NCBI RefSeq assembly: GCF_025200925.1 | Contig: NZ_CP104174.1 | Span: 6,262,001 to 6,326,000 of the forward strand | DNA from: Bradyrhizobium sp. CB1015 | GTDB lineage: Bacteria; Pseudomonadota; Alphaproteobacteria; Rhizobiales; Xanthobacteraceae | Direction: 5' to 3' | Length of the DNA: 64,000 bases | In this document: one piece after another, positions 26,060 through 35,891 of the stretch | Layout of the letters: each line of letters opens with the position of its first letter | Position numbering within the stretch: the stretch's first letter is position 1 | Notes under the pieces: model-generated | The model's database searches: none | What the model was told of the DNA's origin: nothing | The model's input: the letters and a program-made list of their open reading frames with translations, nothing else | Made by a program: the position numbers and the translations under genes

Positions 26060-27436
26060 TTATGCGGGCCGCTGTGCCGCGACGGAAGCCAAGCCGAGTG
26101 TGCCGAAGAACGCGATTGGCATGGCGATGGTGAGCGCAGGACTGTTGGCGAGCCGCCAAGGGCCATGCGGGCTGCCGGCGGTTTGTGCCGCCAGCTCCCG
26201 GCCGACGCCGCGACGTCGCAACTCGGCAAAACGAGTGTCACCGCGCTTCCATTGTTTCCAGGCGATGGCGCGCAACCGCCGCCTGAGCCATTCGTCAAGT
26301 GTGCGCAATACCGACGGGGTTTGGCAGAAGCCGAAGTAGCCGCGCCATCCGATCAGATAGCGCGACAGCTCCTTGGCAATCTGCGCGAGGCTTCGGCCGC
26401 AGGTGCGTCGCGTCAGTCCTCGGACCTTCGCCTTGAAGCGGGCGAGTACCTGCGGCGCGATGCGCCGGCGCGGTTCTTTTTCGCCGGTAAAGCTGAAGCC
26501 CAGGAACTTGCGAACGCTCGGTTTGGCGACCGCGCTCTTGGCTTTGTTGACCTTGAGCTTGAGGCGCTTTTCGAGGAACCGTTCGATGCCCGCCAGCACC
26601 CGCTCACCCGCCTTCCGACTGCGCACATAGATGTTGCAGTCGTCGGCATAGCGCACGAAGCGATGGCCGCGCTTCTCCAATTCCTTGTCCAGCACATCCA
26701 GCATCAGGTTCGACAATAGCGGCGAGAGCGGACCGCCTTGCGGCGTGCCCTCCTCCGTCGGGCTGACCAGTCCTCCCTCCATCGCACCCGTGGTCAAGAA
26801 GCCACGGATCAACTTGAGGAGGCGCTTGTCAGCCACCCGCCTGGCAATGAGCCCCATCAGGATGTCGTGGTTGACCCGGTCGAAGAACTTCTCCAGGTCG
26901 ATGTCCACGACGACGGCATGTCCGGACGCAATATACGCCTGCGCCCGCTCCACCGCCTGATGCGCCGAGCGCCCCGGCCGGAAGCCGAAGCTGGTCTCGG
27001 AGAACGTCTCATCCCAATCCGCCTGTAGCACCTGCATCGCCGCCTGCTGGATGAAGCGGTCGAGCACCGTCGGGATGCCAAGCAGCCGTAGGCCGCCCGA
27101 CGCCTTCGGTATCTCCACCCGCCGCACCGACTGCGGTTTGTAGGTGCCCTCAAGCAACTGGGCCCGGATCGTGGGCCAATGCTCTTTCAGGTAGCCCGGC
27201 AGCTCGCCGACGGTCATCCCGTCGACGCCCGCCGCGCCCTTGTTGCGCGTCACTTGCGCCAACGCTTTCTTCAGATTCTCACGCCCAACAACTGCTTCCA
27301 TCGACGGCCCTTCGTCCGCCGGGCGTTCGAGGGCGGTGGCCGCCGCGCGCGCTACGGTCTCTCGGGCGGCGGCGTTCGGGGCTTCACCCTTCGTTCCGGT
27401 GCCCAAGTTCAGCTTGACCTGATTCTTCTGCCGCAT
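26060..27436 (-). CDS. Group II intron reverse transcriptase/maturase
   Basis: A 458-aa multifunctional protein with RT0-RT7 (GRENLKKALAQVTRNKGAAGVDGMTV, GIPTVLDRFIQQA, SFGFRPGRSAHQAV, DIDLEKFFDRVNHD, GTPQGGPLSPLLSNLMLD) and the polymerase active site RYADDCNI. A maturase X domain follows (RYLIGWRGYFGFCQTPSVLRTLDEWLRRRLRAI). No C-terminal HNH endonuclease is present, as expected for group IIC. The first 45 residues are variable, so initiation at the internal MEAVVGREN is possible. It promotes splicing and reverse splicing of the intron RNA that carries it. No frameshift or stop is seen. Confidence 0.93.
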   Translation of the reverse strand: MRQKNQVKLNLGTGTKGEAPNAAARETVARAAATALERPADEGPSMEAVVGRENLKKALAQVTRNKGAAGVDGMTVGELPGYLKEHWPTIRAQLLEGTYKPQSVRRVEIPKASGGLRLLGIPTVLDRFIQQAAMQVLQADWDETFSETSFGFRPGRSAHQAVERAQAYIASGHAVVVDIDLEKFFDRVNHDILMGLIARRVADKRLLKLIRGFLTTGAMEGGLVSPTEEGTPQGGPLSPLLSNLMLDVLDKELEKRGHRFVRYADDCNIYVRSRKAGERVLAGIERFLEKRLKLKVNKAKSAVAKPSVRKFLGFSFTGEKEPRRRIAPQVLARFKAKVRGLTRRTCGRSLAQIAKELSRYLIGWRGYFGFCQTPSVLRTLDEWLRRRLRAIAWKQWKRGDTRFAELRRRGVGRELAAQTAGSPHGPWRLANSPALTIAMPIAFFGTLGLASVAAQRPA

Positions 27437-27857
27437 GGCTCGCGCGAGATCACCGTTCTACTAACCGCTTCTACCGTTTGGGCCTTCGGCGGCACGCCGC
27501 CGCCTACTATGCCCGCTGCTGACTTCTGCGCTGCGGTCAGATCGCCTTACGACGACCTCAGTCCCGTTGCCGGGACACAGCACAGACCTCCCGAGGTAAG
27601 ACCGACCGCCTTCACCGCACGCTCGCCGGATTTACCACCCCGTCCCTTGATGACCATGGACTTCGCGATCATGTGCTCGCTCGTCCGGCCGGGTAGGCCT
27701 CGTTATCCGGTAATTGTCCATCGAGCCGCGGCTTTGCTCCACGCTGTCTTCAGACCCCACCTCGCGATGACGCCCTTGCGCTTCGCTAATCCTTCGCCGT
27801 CATCAGGCTGGATAGAGGACTTCCACCTCCAAGCTGTCGTTCATACTCGGCACACAC

Positions 27858-27887
27858 AAAAAAAGCCCCGGATCGCTCCAGGGCTTT
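27858..27887 (-). terminator. Intrinsic terminator of ahcY, target of the intron
   Basis: On the minus strand AAAGCCCTGG pairs with CCGGGGCTTT (10 bp, one T-G) around a 6-nt loop, followed by a seven-T run ending at 27858 (three of the T are part of the stem). The T-run abuts the intron's first bases, so the retroelement sits directly behind the terminator. Confidence 0.9.
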
Positions 27888-27914
27888 GCGTCGATGGTTT
27901 GTCGAACCGGTGGC

Positions 27915-29336
27915 TCAGTAGCGGTAGTGATCCGACTTGTACGGGCCTTCCTGCTTCACGCCGATGTAGTCGGCCTGGTCCTTGCGCAGCTCGGTGAGCT
28001 TGACGCCGATCTTGGCGAGGTGCAGGCGGGCGACCTTCTCGTCGAGCGTCTTCGGCAGCACGTAGACCTTCTTCTCGTACTTGCCGTCCTTGTTGTTGGC
28101 GAACAGCTCGATCTGCGCCAGCGTCTGGTTGGTGAAGGACGCCGACATCACGAAGGACGGATGGCCCATCGCGTTGCCGAGGTTCACGAGGCGGCCCTCC
28201 GACAGCAGGATGATGCGGTGCTTGTCGGGGAACTCGATCTCGTCGACCTGCGGCTTGATGTTGGTCCACTTCAGATTGCGCAGAGACGCGATCTGGATCT
28301 CGTTGTCGAAGTGGCCGATGTTGCAGACGATGGCGCGATCCTTCATCGCGCGCATGTGCTCGATCGTGATGATGTCCTTGTTGCCGGTGGCGGTGACGAA
28401 GATGTCGGCGCGCGGCGCGGCGTCTTCCATGGTCACGACCTCGTAGCCTTCCATCGCCGCCTGCAGCGCGCAGATCGGATCGACTTCCGACACCATGACG
28501 CGGCAGCCGGCCTGGCGCAGCGAGGCGGCCGAGCCCTTGCCGACGTCGCCGAAGCCCGCGACCATCGCGACCTTGCCCGACAGCATCACGTCGGTGCCGC
28601 GGCGGATGCCGTCGACCAGCGATTCACGGCAGCCATAGAGGTTGTCGAACTTCGACTTGGTGACGCTGTCGTTGACGTTGATTGCCGGCCACAGCAGCGT
28701 GCCCGCCTTCTGCATGTCATAGAGACGATGCACGCCCGTCGTGGTCTCCTCGGAAACGCCCTTGATGCTGTTGGCGATCCCGGCGAAGTAGCCCTTCGGC
28801 TTTTCCTTGAGCTGCTTCTTCAGAAGCGCGAAGAAGACTTCCTCTTCCTCGGAGCCGGGCTTGTCGAGGAAGGCGGTGTCGCCGTTCTCGGCGCGCAGGC
28901 CGAGATGGACATACATGGTGGCGTCGCCGCCGTCATCAAGGATCATGTTCGGATGACCGCCGCCGTGCCAGTCGAACAGCTTTGCGGTGTAGTCCCAGTA
29001 ATCCTTCAGCGTCTCACCCTTGACGGCGAAGACGGGAATGCCGGCGGCGGCGATCGCAGCGGCAGCGTGATCCTGCGTCGAATATATGTTGCAGGAGACC
29101 CAGCGGATGTCGGCGCCGAGCGCGGCGAGCGTCTCGATCAGCACGCCGGTCTGGATCGTCATGTGCAGCGAGCCGGCGATGCGGGCACCCTTCAGCGGCT
29201 GCTTCGGGCCGTACTCCTCGCGGGTGGCCATCAGGCCGGGCATCTCGGTCTCGGCCAGCGAGAGCTCCTTGCGGCCGAAATCGGCGAGCGAAATGTCCTT
29301 GACGATGTAATCGGTGAAGCCGGGCTTCGCGTTCAT
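27915..29336 (-). CDS. ahcY: S-adenosylhomocysteine hydrolase
   Basis: A 473-aa NAD-dependent enzyme that splits S-adenosylhomocysteine into homocysteine and adenosine, removing the product inhibitor of methyltransferases. Visible are the family blocks [75 protein letters not shown], the NAD-binding [14 protein letters not shown] and the C-terminal KSDHYRY. Length is normal for the alphaproteobacterial form with its 40-residue insert. The start at 29336 has AGGAAC upstream; the frame could be read further back but only through an intergenic repeat. It lies downstream of metK on the same strand. Confidence 0.97.
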   Translation of the reverse strand: MNAKPGFTDYIVKDISLADFGRKELSLAETEMPGLMATREEYGPKQPLKGARIAGSLHMTIQTGVLIETLAALGADIRWVSCNIYSTQDHAAAAIAAAGIPVFAVKGETLKDYWDYTAKLFDWHGGGHPNMILDDGGDATMYVHLGLRAENGDTAFLDKPGSEEEEVFFALLKKQLKEKPKGYFAGIANSIKGVSEETTTGVHRLYDMQKAGTLLWPAINVNDSVTKSKFDNLYGCRESLVDGIRRGTDVMLSGKVAMVAGFGDVGKGSAASLRQAGCRVMVSEVDPICALQAAMEGYEVVTMEDAAPRADIFVTATGNKDIITIEHMRAMKDRAIVCNIGHFDNEIQIASLRNLKWTNIKPQVDEIEFPDKHRIILLSEGRLVNLGNAMGHPSFVMSASFTNQTLAQIELFANNKDGKYEKKVYVLPKTLDEKVARLHLAKIGVKLTELRKDQADYIGVKQEGPYKSDHYRY

Positions 29337-29359
29337 AGGGGGTTCCTGTTTGTTGGGCT

Positions 29360-29451
29360 CGTCATTCCGGGCGCTCGTCAAACGAGCGAACCCGGAATCT
29401 GGAAGGTTCGAGATTCCGGGTTCGCCGCTGTCGCGGCGTCCCGGAATGACG
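29360..29451. repeat. Intergenic palindromic repeat, copy 1 (CGTCATTCCGG type)
   Basis: Perfect 11-bp ends CGTCATTCCGG (29360-29370) and CCGGAATGACG (29441-29451) enclose two inner CCGGAAT/ATTCCGG pairs and smaller hairpins. The same design recurs at 40749-40830 and 54265-54368. It sits between metK and ahcY and will be transcribed in that operon. Confidence 0.8.
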
Positions 29452-29457
29452 CAAGGA

Positions 29458-30654
<1,197 letters not shown>

Positions 30655-30714
30655 CAGTAACCCCTTGTTCCGCCGCTGGCCGGCGGGCGTTTGCGATGTT
30701 TACTTTTGGTGATG

Positions 30715-32070
30715 TCAATCACGCCGACGCGAGATGACGTAGGATTCGTCGAGAAACCAGAGCCCATTGTACTTTCGCAGCACGTCCCTGGCGGCATCCA
30801 GAGTGCGGCCGTTTTGAGTCATTTCTGTCAATCGGTCGTCCTCAATCTGAGCGACATACACCGCCGCATTCCACGCTGCAAAGGCCGTCGAAGTCCCGAT
30901 GGTGCCGGTGACCTCGTTGGGCAGCGCTTCCATATCATACCTGAAGATCGAACGGTTATCCGCGTATGCATTAAAATTTAAGTCGCGGCCCACCGATCCA
31001 AGTTCATACTTAACTGCACGCAGTAGCTCATGGCGGCTCACCGAGAAAGGATTTTCTCCAGGCCAGATCGCCTGGATCATTTCCATGCCCGGATCCTGCC
31101 CATGGGAGTGGATTCCAATTAGCCTGCCGCCCGGCCGAAGCGCCCGCGCCAGAGGTGCAATGATCCGCTTGGCCCGGAAATTGACCGATGACAGGGCCCG
31201 GTAGGGCTGGGACGCGATGACGAGGTCGAAATTGGCCTCAGTCTGGCCCGGCCGCGGAATGGTCGAATCGAGCAGGAACCTGTGATCCTCGCGATAGAGC
31301 ACGAGGACGACCGGCCGCTCGTAGAGCGGCATGGCCGTGCGTGGGCTGATCGCAGCGCGCCAGTTCTGCTCCAAGAAAGGCCTCAGCTCTGCGATCTGCT
31401 GCTCGAACTCGCCCGACGAAGCGCCGCGGAGCGGCACCTCGTGCCAGACCGTGGCAGCCGCCGCAGCAGGCGAAGCCGGCGTCAGCCAGGGCGCCTCCGC
31501 GTAAAACATGTTGGTGAACACGAACACCGATGCCGGATGCTCGAAAATGCGGTCCGGCACCTTCTCCAGCGTCAGGCGCAAATCCTCCAGGCTGAGCTCT
31601 TTGCCCGCGACGTAGAACGGCATGTGCGGAAAGCGCTGGTGCGTCGCGCGCAGCACCCGCGCCAGCACCGTGCCGTCGCCGACGCCGGCGTCGAACAGGC
31701 GCAGCGCCGGCGGGCGCGGATGGATGGAGCCAAGCTCCAGCGCGACGCGGTCCGCGATCACCCGCTTTTCGCTGCAGGTGTGGACGAACAGCAGGTATTT
31801 CTGGCGGTTCTCGAAGAAGCGGAAATTGCCGCGCGGATCACGCTTCTCGGGGGGTACCTGAAGTCCCCGCGGCGGCGGCACGCCGCCGGCCATCGACGCC
31901 GCCATATAGGCCTGGATCCGCTCCAACGTGTCGATGGTGATGCGCTTTCCCTCGCGCAGGCGATGCACCAGCTTCCCATCGTTCACCGCGCGCCGGCCGA
32001 ACGTCGATTCCGCCATATCCGCCTTGCGGCAGAAGTCGGTGATCTGGCTCAGGATTTCGTCGTTCTTCAT
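30715..32070 (-). CDS. HTH-like/SAM-methyltransferase fusion protein
   Basis: A 451-aa protein of two parts. Residues 1-58 (ADMAESTFGRRAVNDGKLVHRLREGKRITIDTLERIQAYM) resemble a small XRE-like helix-turn-helix module that I know as a stand-alone protein of about 90 aa in alphaproteobacteria. After a proline-rich linker there is a class I methyltransferase-like domain with motif I LRLFDAGVGDGTVLARVL at 123-140 and a late block LAPLARALRPGGRLIGIHSHG. DNA-binding is inferred only from the N-terminal pattern. I chose ATG 32070; seven more codons upstream are possible. It is upstream of metK-ahcY on the same strand, so it could use or sense their product. Confidence 0.72.
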   Translation of the reverse strand: MKNDEILSQITDFCRKADMAESTFGRRAVNDGKLVHRLREGKRITIDTLERIQAYMAASMAGGVPPPRGLQVPPEKRDPRGNFRFFENRQKYLLFVHTCSEKRVIADRVALELGSIHPRPPALRLFDAGVGDGTVLARVLRATHQRFPHMPFYVAGKELSLEDLRLTLEKVPDRIFEHPASVFVFTNMFYAEAPWLTPASPAAAAATVWHEVPLRGASSGEFEQQIAELRPFLEQNWRAAISPRTAMPLYERPVVLVLYREDHRFLLDSTIPRPGQTEANFDLVIASQPYRALSSVNFRAKRIIAPLARALRPGGRLIGIHSHGQDPGMEMIQAIWPGENPFSVSRHELLRAVKYELGSVGRDLNFNAYADNRSIFRYDMEALPNEVTGTIGTSTAFAAWNAAVYVAQIEDDRLTEMTQNGRTLDAARDVLRKYNGLWFLDESYVISRRRD

Positions 32071-32231
32071 GAGTGGGAAGTCGGTGGGCAAGATGGTTGG
32101 GACCTGCGTCTTAGCAAATTCTGCCCACTCAGGGAATAGCGGATGCGGGGCTCATGTGCGAGCGGGGAGCAGTGAACCCCGGCGCATTACCGGGCAACAA
32201 ACAAGCGCTTCTCCTCTCGCATGAGACCACC

Positions 32232-32312
32232 ATGCGCCGCCTCCTCGTCCCGCTCTGCCTGCTCACGCTGGCGCACTGGTCCGCGCCGGCGGCGGCGCAA
32301 CCGCGTAACTAG
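32232..32312 (+). pseudogene. Signal-peptide fragment ending in an in-frame amber codon
   Basis: ATG 32232 opens a 26-codon frame MRRLLVPLCLLTLAHWSAPAAA followed by QPRN and TAG (32310-32312). This is a typical Sec signal peptide with a cleavage site after AAA. The frame continues after the TAG without another stop straight into the TPR/caspase gene (LGPLCTTETTPADKMVDAY). The fragment therefore looks like the original N-terminus of that protein cut off by one nonsense codon. Confidence 0.7.
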
Positions 32313-32354
32313 CTCGGCCCGCTCTGCACCACCGAGACCACGCCGGCGGACAAG

Positions 32355-33950
32355 ATGGTCGACGCCTACACCAAGATCATCGCGCTGAAAGTCTTCAAGG
32401 GCGAGCAACTCGCCACCGTCTATTTCTGGCGTGCGGTTGGCTGGAACAAGAAAGGCGATTACGCCAAGGTCATCGCCGATGCGACGGACGCGATCCGGCT
32501 GCAGCCGAGCCAAGCGGTCTACAATCTGCGGGGATCGGCCTATTACGACAAGGGCGAGTACGAGATCGCGATCGCCGATTTCGACGATGCGCTGAAGCTC
32601 GGTCCGCCCAGCGGCATCATCTTCCACAATCGCGGCAACGCCTGGCGCGGCAAGCACGATTATGCCAAGGCGATTGCCGACTACGACATGGCGATCGAGG
32701 CCGATCCAAAATCGGCGTTCTCGTTCCAGAACCGCGGCATCTCCAAGGAAGCGCTCGGAGATCTCGATGGCGCGCTCGCCGACATCAACCAGGCGATCCG
32801 GCTCGATCCCTCGCTGCCGCAGCCGCTGATCAACCGTACCGCGATCTGGCGCGCCAAGGGCGATCTCGATCGCGCCATCGCCGACGGCGGCGAGGCGATC
32901 CGGCTCGCCAAGGAGAAGCCGCCGGTCAACATCATGACGCCGCCAAACAGCGTGCTGATCTCCGGCTACACGAATCGCGCGCTGGCGTATGAAGCCAAGG
33001 GCGACTACGCCCGCGCCGGCGAGGACTACAAGGCGACGCTGGCGATCGTGGCGTCTGACGCTGGCAGCAAGGCCAACCAGGCGACCGCAAAGGTGCGTCT
33101 GTCGCTGCTGACGGACGCGGTCGCGCCGATCCCGCGCGATGCGCCCTCACCGACGATCCAGCCGACCTCCGCCCCTGCGCCGCAGCAGACCGGCGCGGCA
33201 CCGACACAATCGTCAGCCCCGGCCGTCCGCGGCACGCGCATGGCGCTGGTGATCGGCAATGGCGCCTATACTCATGTCAAGGCGCTGCCCAATCCACCCA
33301 ACGATGCGCGCGCGGTCGCCAAGAGCCTGCGCGACATCGGCTTCAGCGTGTCGGAGGGCGTCGATCTCGATCGCGCCGCGATGCAGAAGATGACGCGCGA
33401 CTTTCTTCGCGAGGCCGCGCGGGCGCAGGTGGCATTGGTCTATTATGCCGGCCATGGCGTGCAGGTCGAGGGCCGCAACTATCTCATTCCGGTCGACGTC
33501 GCGCTCAAGCCGGGCGCGAGCCTGACGGAGGCGATGATCGACATGGACACGATCATGGCCGGGCTCGACGACCAGGTCCGCACCAACATCCTGATCTTCG
33601 ATGCCTGCCGCAACAATCCAATGGCGCAGCAGGTCGCATCTGCCGGAAACAATCGCGGCATCGAGGGCGCCTCGGGCCTCGCCGCGCCCACGAGTCTCGG
33701 CACCGGTGCGACATTGGGGGCCGGCACGCTGATCGCATTCGCCACCGCGCCGGGCCAGGTGGCGCTCGACGGCGACGGCGCCAACTCCCCGTTCTCCGTC
33801 GCCCTGTCGCGCCATATCGGCACGCCCGGGCTGGAGGTGCAGCAGATGCTCACCCGGGTGCGGGCCGAGGTGGTCTCGACCACGAAGAACAAGCAGGTGC
33901 CGTGGTCGAACTCGTCGCTGCTGGGCGAGGTTTATCTGGCGGAGAAATGA
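32355..33950 (+). CDS. TPR/caspase-fold (metacaspase-like) protein
   Basis: A 531-aa protein read from the first ATG behind the amber codon. Residues about 15-235 form five to six TPR-like units (for example ADATDAIRLQPSQAVYNLRGSAYYDKGEYE). A proline/alanine linker lies at 258-292 and a caspase p20-like domain at 294-525. The catalytic dyad is complete: His367 in YYAGHG and Cys418 in FDACRNNP. Intact relatives carry a signal peptide and act outside the cytoplasm. If translation starts at 32355 the protein would stay cytosolic; if the amber codon is suppressed or a sequencing error, the full product begins at 32232. Substrates and targets are unknown. Confidence 0.85.
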   Translation: MVDAYTKIIALKVFKGEQLATVYFWRAVGWNKKGDYAKVIADATDAIRLQPSQAVYNLRGSAYYDKGEYEIAIADFDDALKLGPPSGIIFHNRGNAWRGKHDYAKAIADYDMAIEADPKSAFSFQNRGISKEALGDLDGALADINQAIRLDPSLPQPLINRTAIWRAKGDLDRAIADGGEAIRLAKEKPPVNIMTPPNSVLISGYTNRALAYEAKGDYARAGEDYKATLAIVASDAGSKANQATAKVRLSLLTDAVAPIPRDAPSPTIQPTSAPAPQQTGAAPTQSSAPAVRGTRMALVIGNGAYTHVKALPNPPNDARAVAKSLRDIGFSVSEGVDLDRAAMQKMTRDFLREAARAQVALVYYAGHGVQVEGRNYLIPVDVALKPGASLTEAMIDMDTIMAGLDDQVRTNILIFDACRNNPMAQQVASAGNNRGIEGASGLAAPTSLGTGATLGAGTLIAFATAPGQVALDGDGANSPFSVALSRHIGTPGLEVQQMLTRVRAEVVSTTKNKQVPWSNSSLLGEVYLAEK

Positions 33951-34020
33951 AGCTCTCTTGTGCCCCCGGACGCAGCGCAGCAACGCCAAGAGCGTTGCAG
34001 TGCGTCCGGGACACGAGCTC
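33951..34020. repeat. Imperfect inverted repeat behind the caspase gene
   Basis: CCCGGACGCA (33966-33975) and TGCGTCCGGG (34001-34010) are arms of an imperfect hairpin whose ends extend to AGCTC/GAGCT. It contains an inner AACGC...GCGTT pair. It is a probable dispersed intergenic element and separates the caspase gene from the convergent MetE-like gene. Confidence 0.55.
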
Positions 34021-34036
34021 CGGCTGGTTGTGGGCC

Positions 34037-35155
34037 TCAATTGCCCCACACTTCCTTCGCGATCTCGACCGCGAGGCTGAGCTTGGCCCACTGCTCCTCC
34101 TCGGAGAGGATGTTGCCCTCTTCCGTCGAGGCGAAGCCGCACTGCGGGGACAATGCGAGCTGCTCCAGCGGCGCGAACTTGGCGGCTTCTTGCAGGCGGC
34201 GCTTGATGTCGTCCTTCTTCTCGAGCTCGCCGAACTTCGAAGTGATGACGCCGACCACGACGACCTTGTTGCCCTTGGGCAGGAACCGCAGCGGCTCGAA
34301 GCCGCCGGCGCGATCGCTGTCGTATTCCAGGAAGTAGCCGTCGTAATTGGTGCCGGCGAGCAGGGTCTCGGCCACCGGCTCGTAGCCGCCCGAGGAAATC
34401 CAGGTCGAGCGGAAATTGCCGCGGCAGACATGCGTGGTCACCACCATGTCGGCCGGCTTCTCCGCCAGCGCATAGTTGATGATGCGGGCATAGATCTGCT
34501 GCAGGCCGTCCGGATTGTCGCCGCGCTCGCGCGCCTTCTGCAATTCGTCCTGCGAGCAGAGATAGGCCCAGACGGTATCGTCGAACTGGAGATAGCGACA
34601 GCCAGCGTCGTAGAACGCCTTCACGGCCTTGCGATAGGTCCTGCCGAGATCTTCGTAGAAGGCATCGAGATCGGGATAGACGTCCTTGGAGATCGACTTG
34701 CGGCCGCCGCGGAAGTGGAGCACCGCCGGCGAAGGGATCGTCATCTTGGCGGTGACGTGGGCCTGGTCGGCGACCTTCTTCAGGAAGCGGAAGTGATCCA
34801 GCATCGGGTGGCTATCGGGAAAATCGAGCTTGCCGATGACGCGGACCGCATCGTGACGGGTCTGCACGCCCGTGAACTGGATGCCGGTGTCGGGGTGGAA
34901 CAGCTCGCAGCCGGTGAGCTTGGCCAGGAAGTCGAAATGCCACCAGGAGCGGCGGAATTCGCCGTCGGTCGCGAGCTTCAGCCCGATCGAGGCCTGCTTG
35001 TGCACGACCTTCTCGATCTCCATGTCCTCGATCTTGCGCAGATCGTCAGCCGAGATCTCGCCCTTCTCCAGCCGGCTGCGGGCTTCCTTGATCTTGGCGG
35101 GACGCAGGAGGCTGCCGACCTCGTCGGCGCGGAAGGGGGCTTTGGTTCGCTGCAT
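34037..35155 (-). CDS. Core MetE-like methionine synthase (cobalamin-independent type)
   Basis: A 372-aa protein equal to the C-terminal half of MetE only. All four zinc ligands can be matched: THVCRGN (His and Cys), FLEYDSD (Glu) and LSPQCGFAS (Cys). DGEFRRSWWHFDF, VRVIGKLDF and KMTIPSPAVLHFRGG support the (beta/alpha)8 methyltransferase fold. It would transfer a methyl group to homocysteine or a similar thiol, with a donor other than the usual polyglutamyl-folate because the N-terminal domain is missing. The start at 35155 follows AGGGAG. It lies 19 bp behind livF and is probably the last gene of that operon. Confidence 0.85.
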   Translation of the reverse strand: MQRTKAPFRADEVGSLLRPAKIKEARSRLEKGEISADDLRKIEDMEIEKVVHKQASIGLKLATDGEFRRSWWHFDFLAKLTGCELFHPDTGIQFTGVQTRHDAVRVIGKLDFPDSHPMLDHFRFLKKVADQAHVTAKMTIPSPAVLHFRGGRKSISKDVYPDLDAFYEDLGRTYRKAVKAFYDAGCRYLQFDDTVWAYLCSQDELQKARERGDNPDGLQQIYARIINYALAEKPADMVVTTHVCRGNFRSTWISSGGYEPVAETLLAGTNYDGYFLEYDSDRAGGFEPLRFLPKGNKVVVVGVITSKFGELEKKDDIKRRLQEAAKFAPLEQLALSPQCGFASTEEGNILSEEEQWAKLSLAVEIAKEVWGN

Positions 35156-35174
35156 GTGTCACTCCCTGGACATC

Positions 35175-35891
35175 CTAGTGGGCCCTCGCCCCGGCGACGC
35201 CGAGATGGCGCTCCAGGACAGAGGGGTCGGTCTTCAGCGCGGCGCTCGTAGCGTCGTGGACGATCGTTCCGCGCTCCAATATCACAACGCGGTCGGCGAG
35301 CCCCAGAATCTTTTGGGCATTCTGCTCGACGATGATGGAGCAGATGCCCCCTGCCCGGGTGATGGTCCCGATCGCCTTGAGCAGCTCCTCGACGATGATG
35401 GGGGCAAGGCCCTCAGTCGGCTCGTCCAGCAGCAGGACTTTCGGGTTGAGGGTCAGCGCGCGGCCGATCGCCAGCATCTGCTGCTCACCGCCGGAGAGCT
35501 GATTGCCGAAATTGCTCCGCCGCTCCTTCAGCCGCGGGAACATCTCGTAGACCTTCTCCACCGTCCAGGGACCAGGCTGCGCCACCGCGGTCATGTTCTC
35601 TTCCACCGTCAGCGAGCGGAAGATGTTGCGCTCCTGCGGCACCCAGCCGATGCCGGCGCGCGCCCGCTGGTCGGGTCGCATCGCCGTGACGTCGGTGCCG
35701 GCCAGCGCGATGGAGCCGGCGAAGCGGCGCGTGACGCCGACGATGGAATTGATCAGCGTGGTCTTGCCGGTGCCGTTGCGCCCGAGCAGCGCCAGCACCT
35801 GTCCTTCGACGAGGCGGAGCGTCATCTTCGGCAGCACCACCGCCTCGCCGTAGCCAGCGCGAAGTGAATCGATCGCGAGCAGGTCAGACAT
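35175..35891 (-). CDS. livF: Branched-chain amino-acid-type ABC transporter, ATPase LivF
   Basis: A 238-aa cytosolic ATPase with Walker A GRNGTGKTT, signature LSGGEQQM, Walker B LLLDEPTEGLAP and the IVEQNAQKIL H-loop variation of LivF, where the switch histidine is replaced by glutamine-asparagine-type residues. It pairs with LivG on the LivHM permease. It overlaps livG by 8 bp. The ligand may be branched-chain amino acids or another organic acid. Confidence 0.92.
   Translation of the reverse strand: MSDLLAIDSLRAGYGEAVVLPKMTLRLVEGQVLALLGRNGTGKTTLINSIVGVTRRFAGSIALAGTDVTAMRPDQRARAGIGWVPQERNIFRSLTVEENMTAVAQPGPWTVEKVYEMFPRLKERRSNFGNQLSGGEQQMLAIGRALTLNPKVLLLDEPTEGLAPIIVEELLKAIGTITRAGGICSIIVEQNAQKILGLADRVVILERGTIVHDATSAALKTDPSVLERHLGVAGARAH

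Larger units (their letters stand above)
25980..27855 (-). mobile_element. Group IIC intron, apparently full length
   Basis: An approximately 1.88-kb retroelement on the minus strand. The 5' end reads GTGTGCC from 27855 and the 3' end runs through domains V and VI to about 25980 (the last base follows a GA-T, consistent with the AY rule). Domain V and the 5' GUGUGCC match the Oceanobacillus iheyensis group IIC intron as I remember it, including the CGC catalytic triad. The 5' exon ends in the T-run of the ahcY terminator, the classical IIC target. The RT frame is intact, so it may still be mobile. The exact 3' boundary could be off by one or two bases, and GTGTG repeats make the 5' boundary uncertain by 2 nt. 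Confidence 0.85.
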
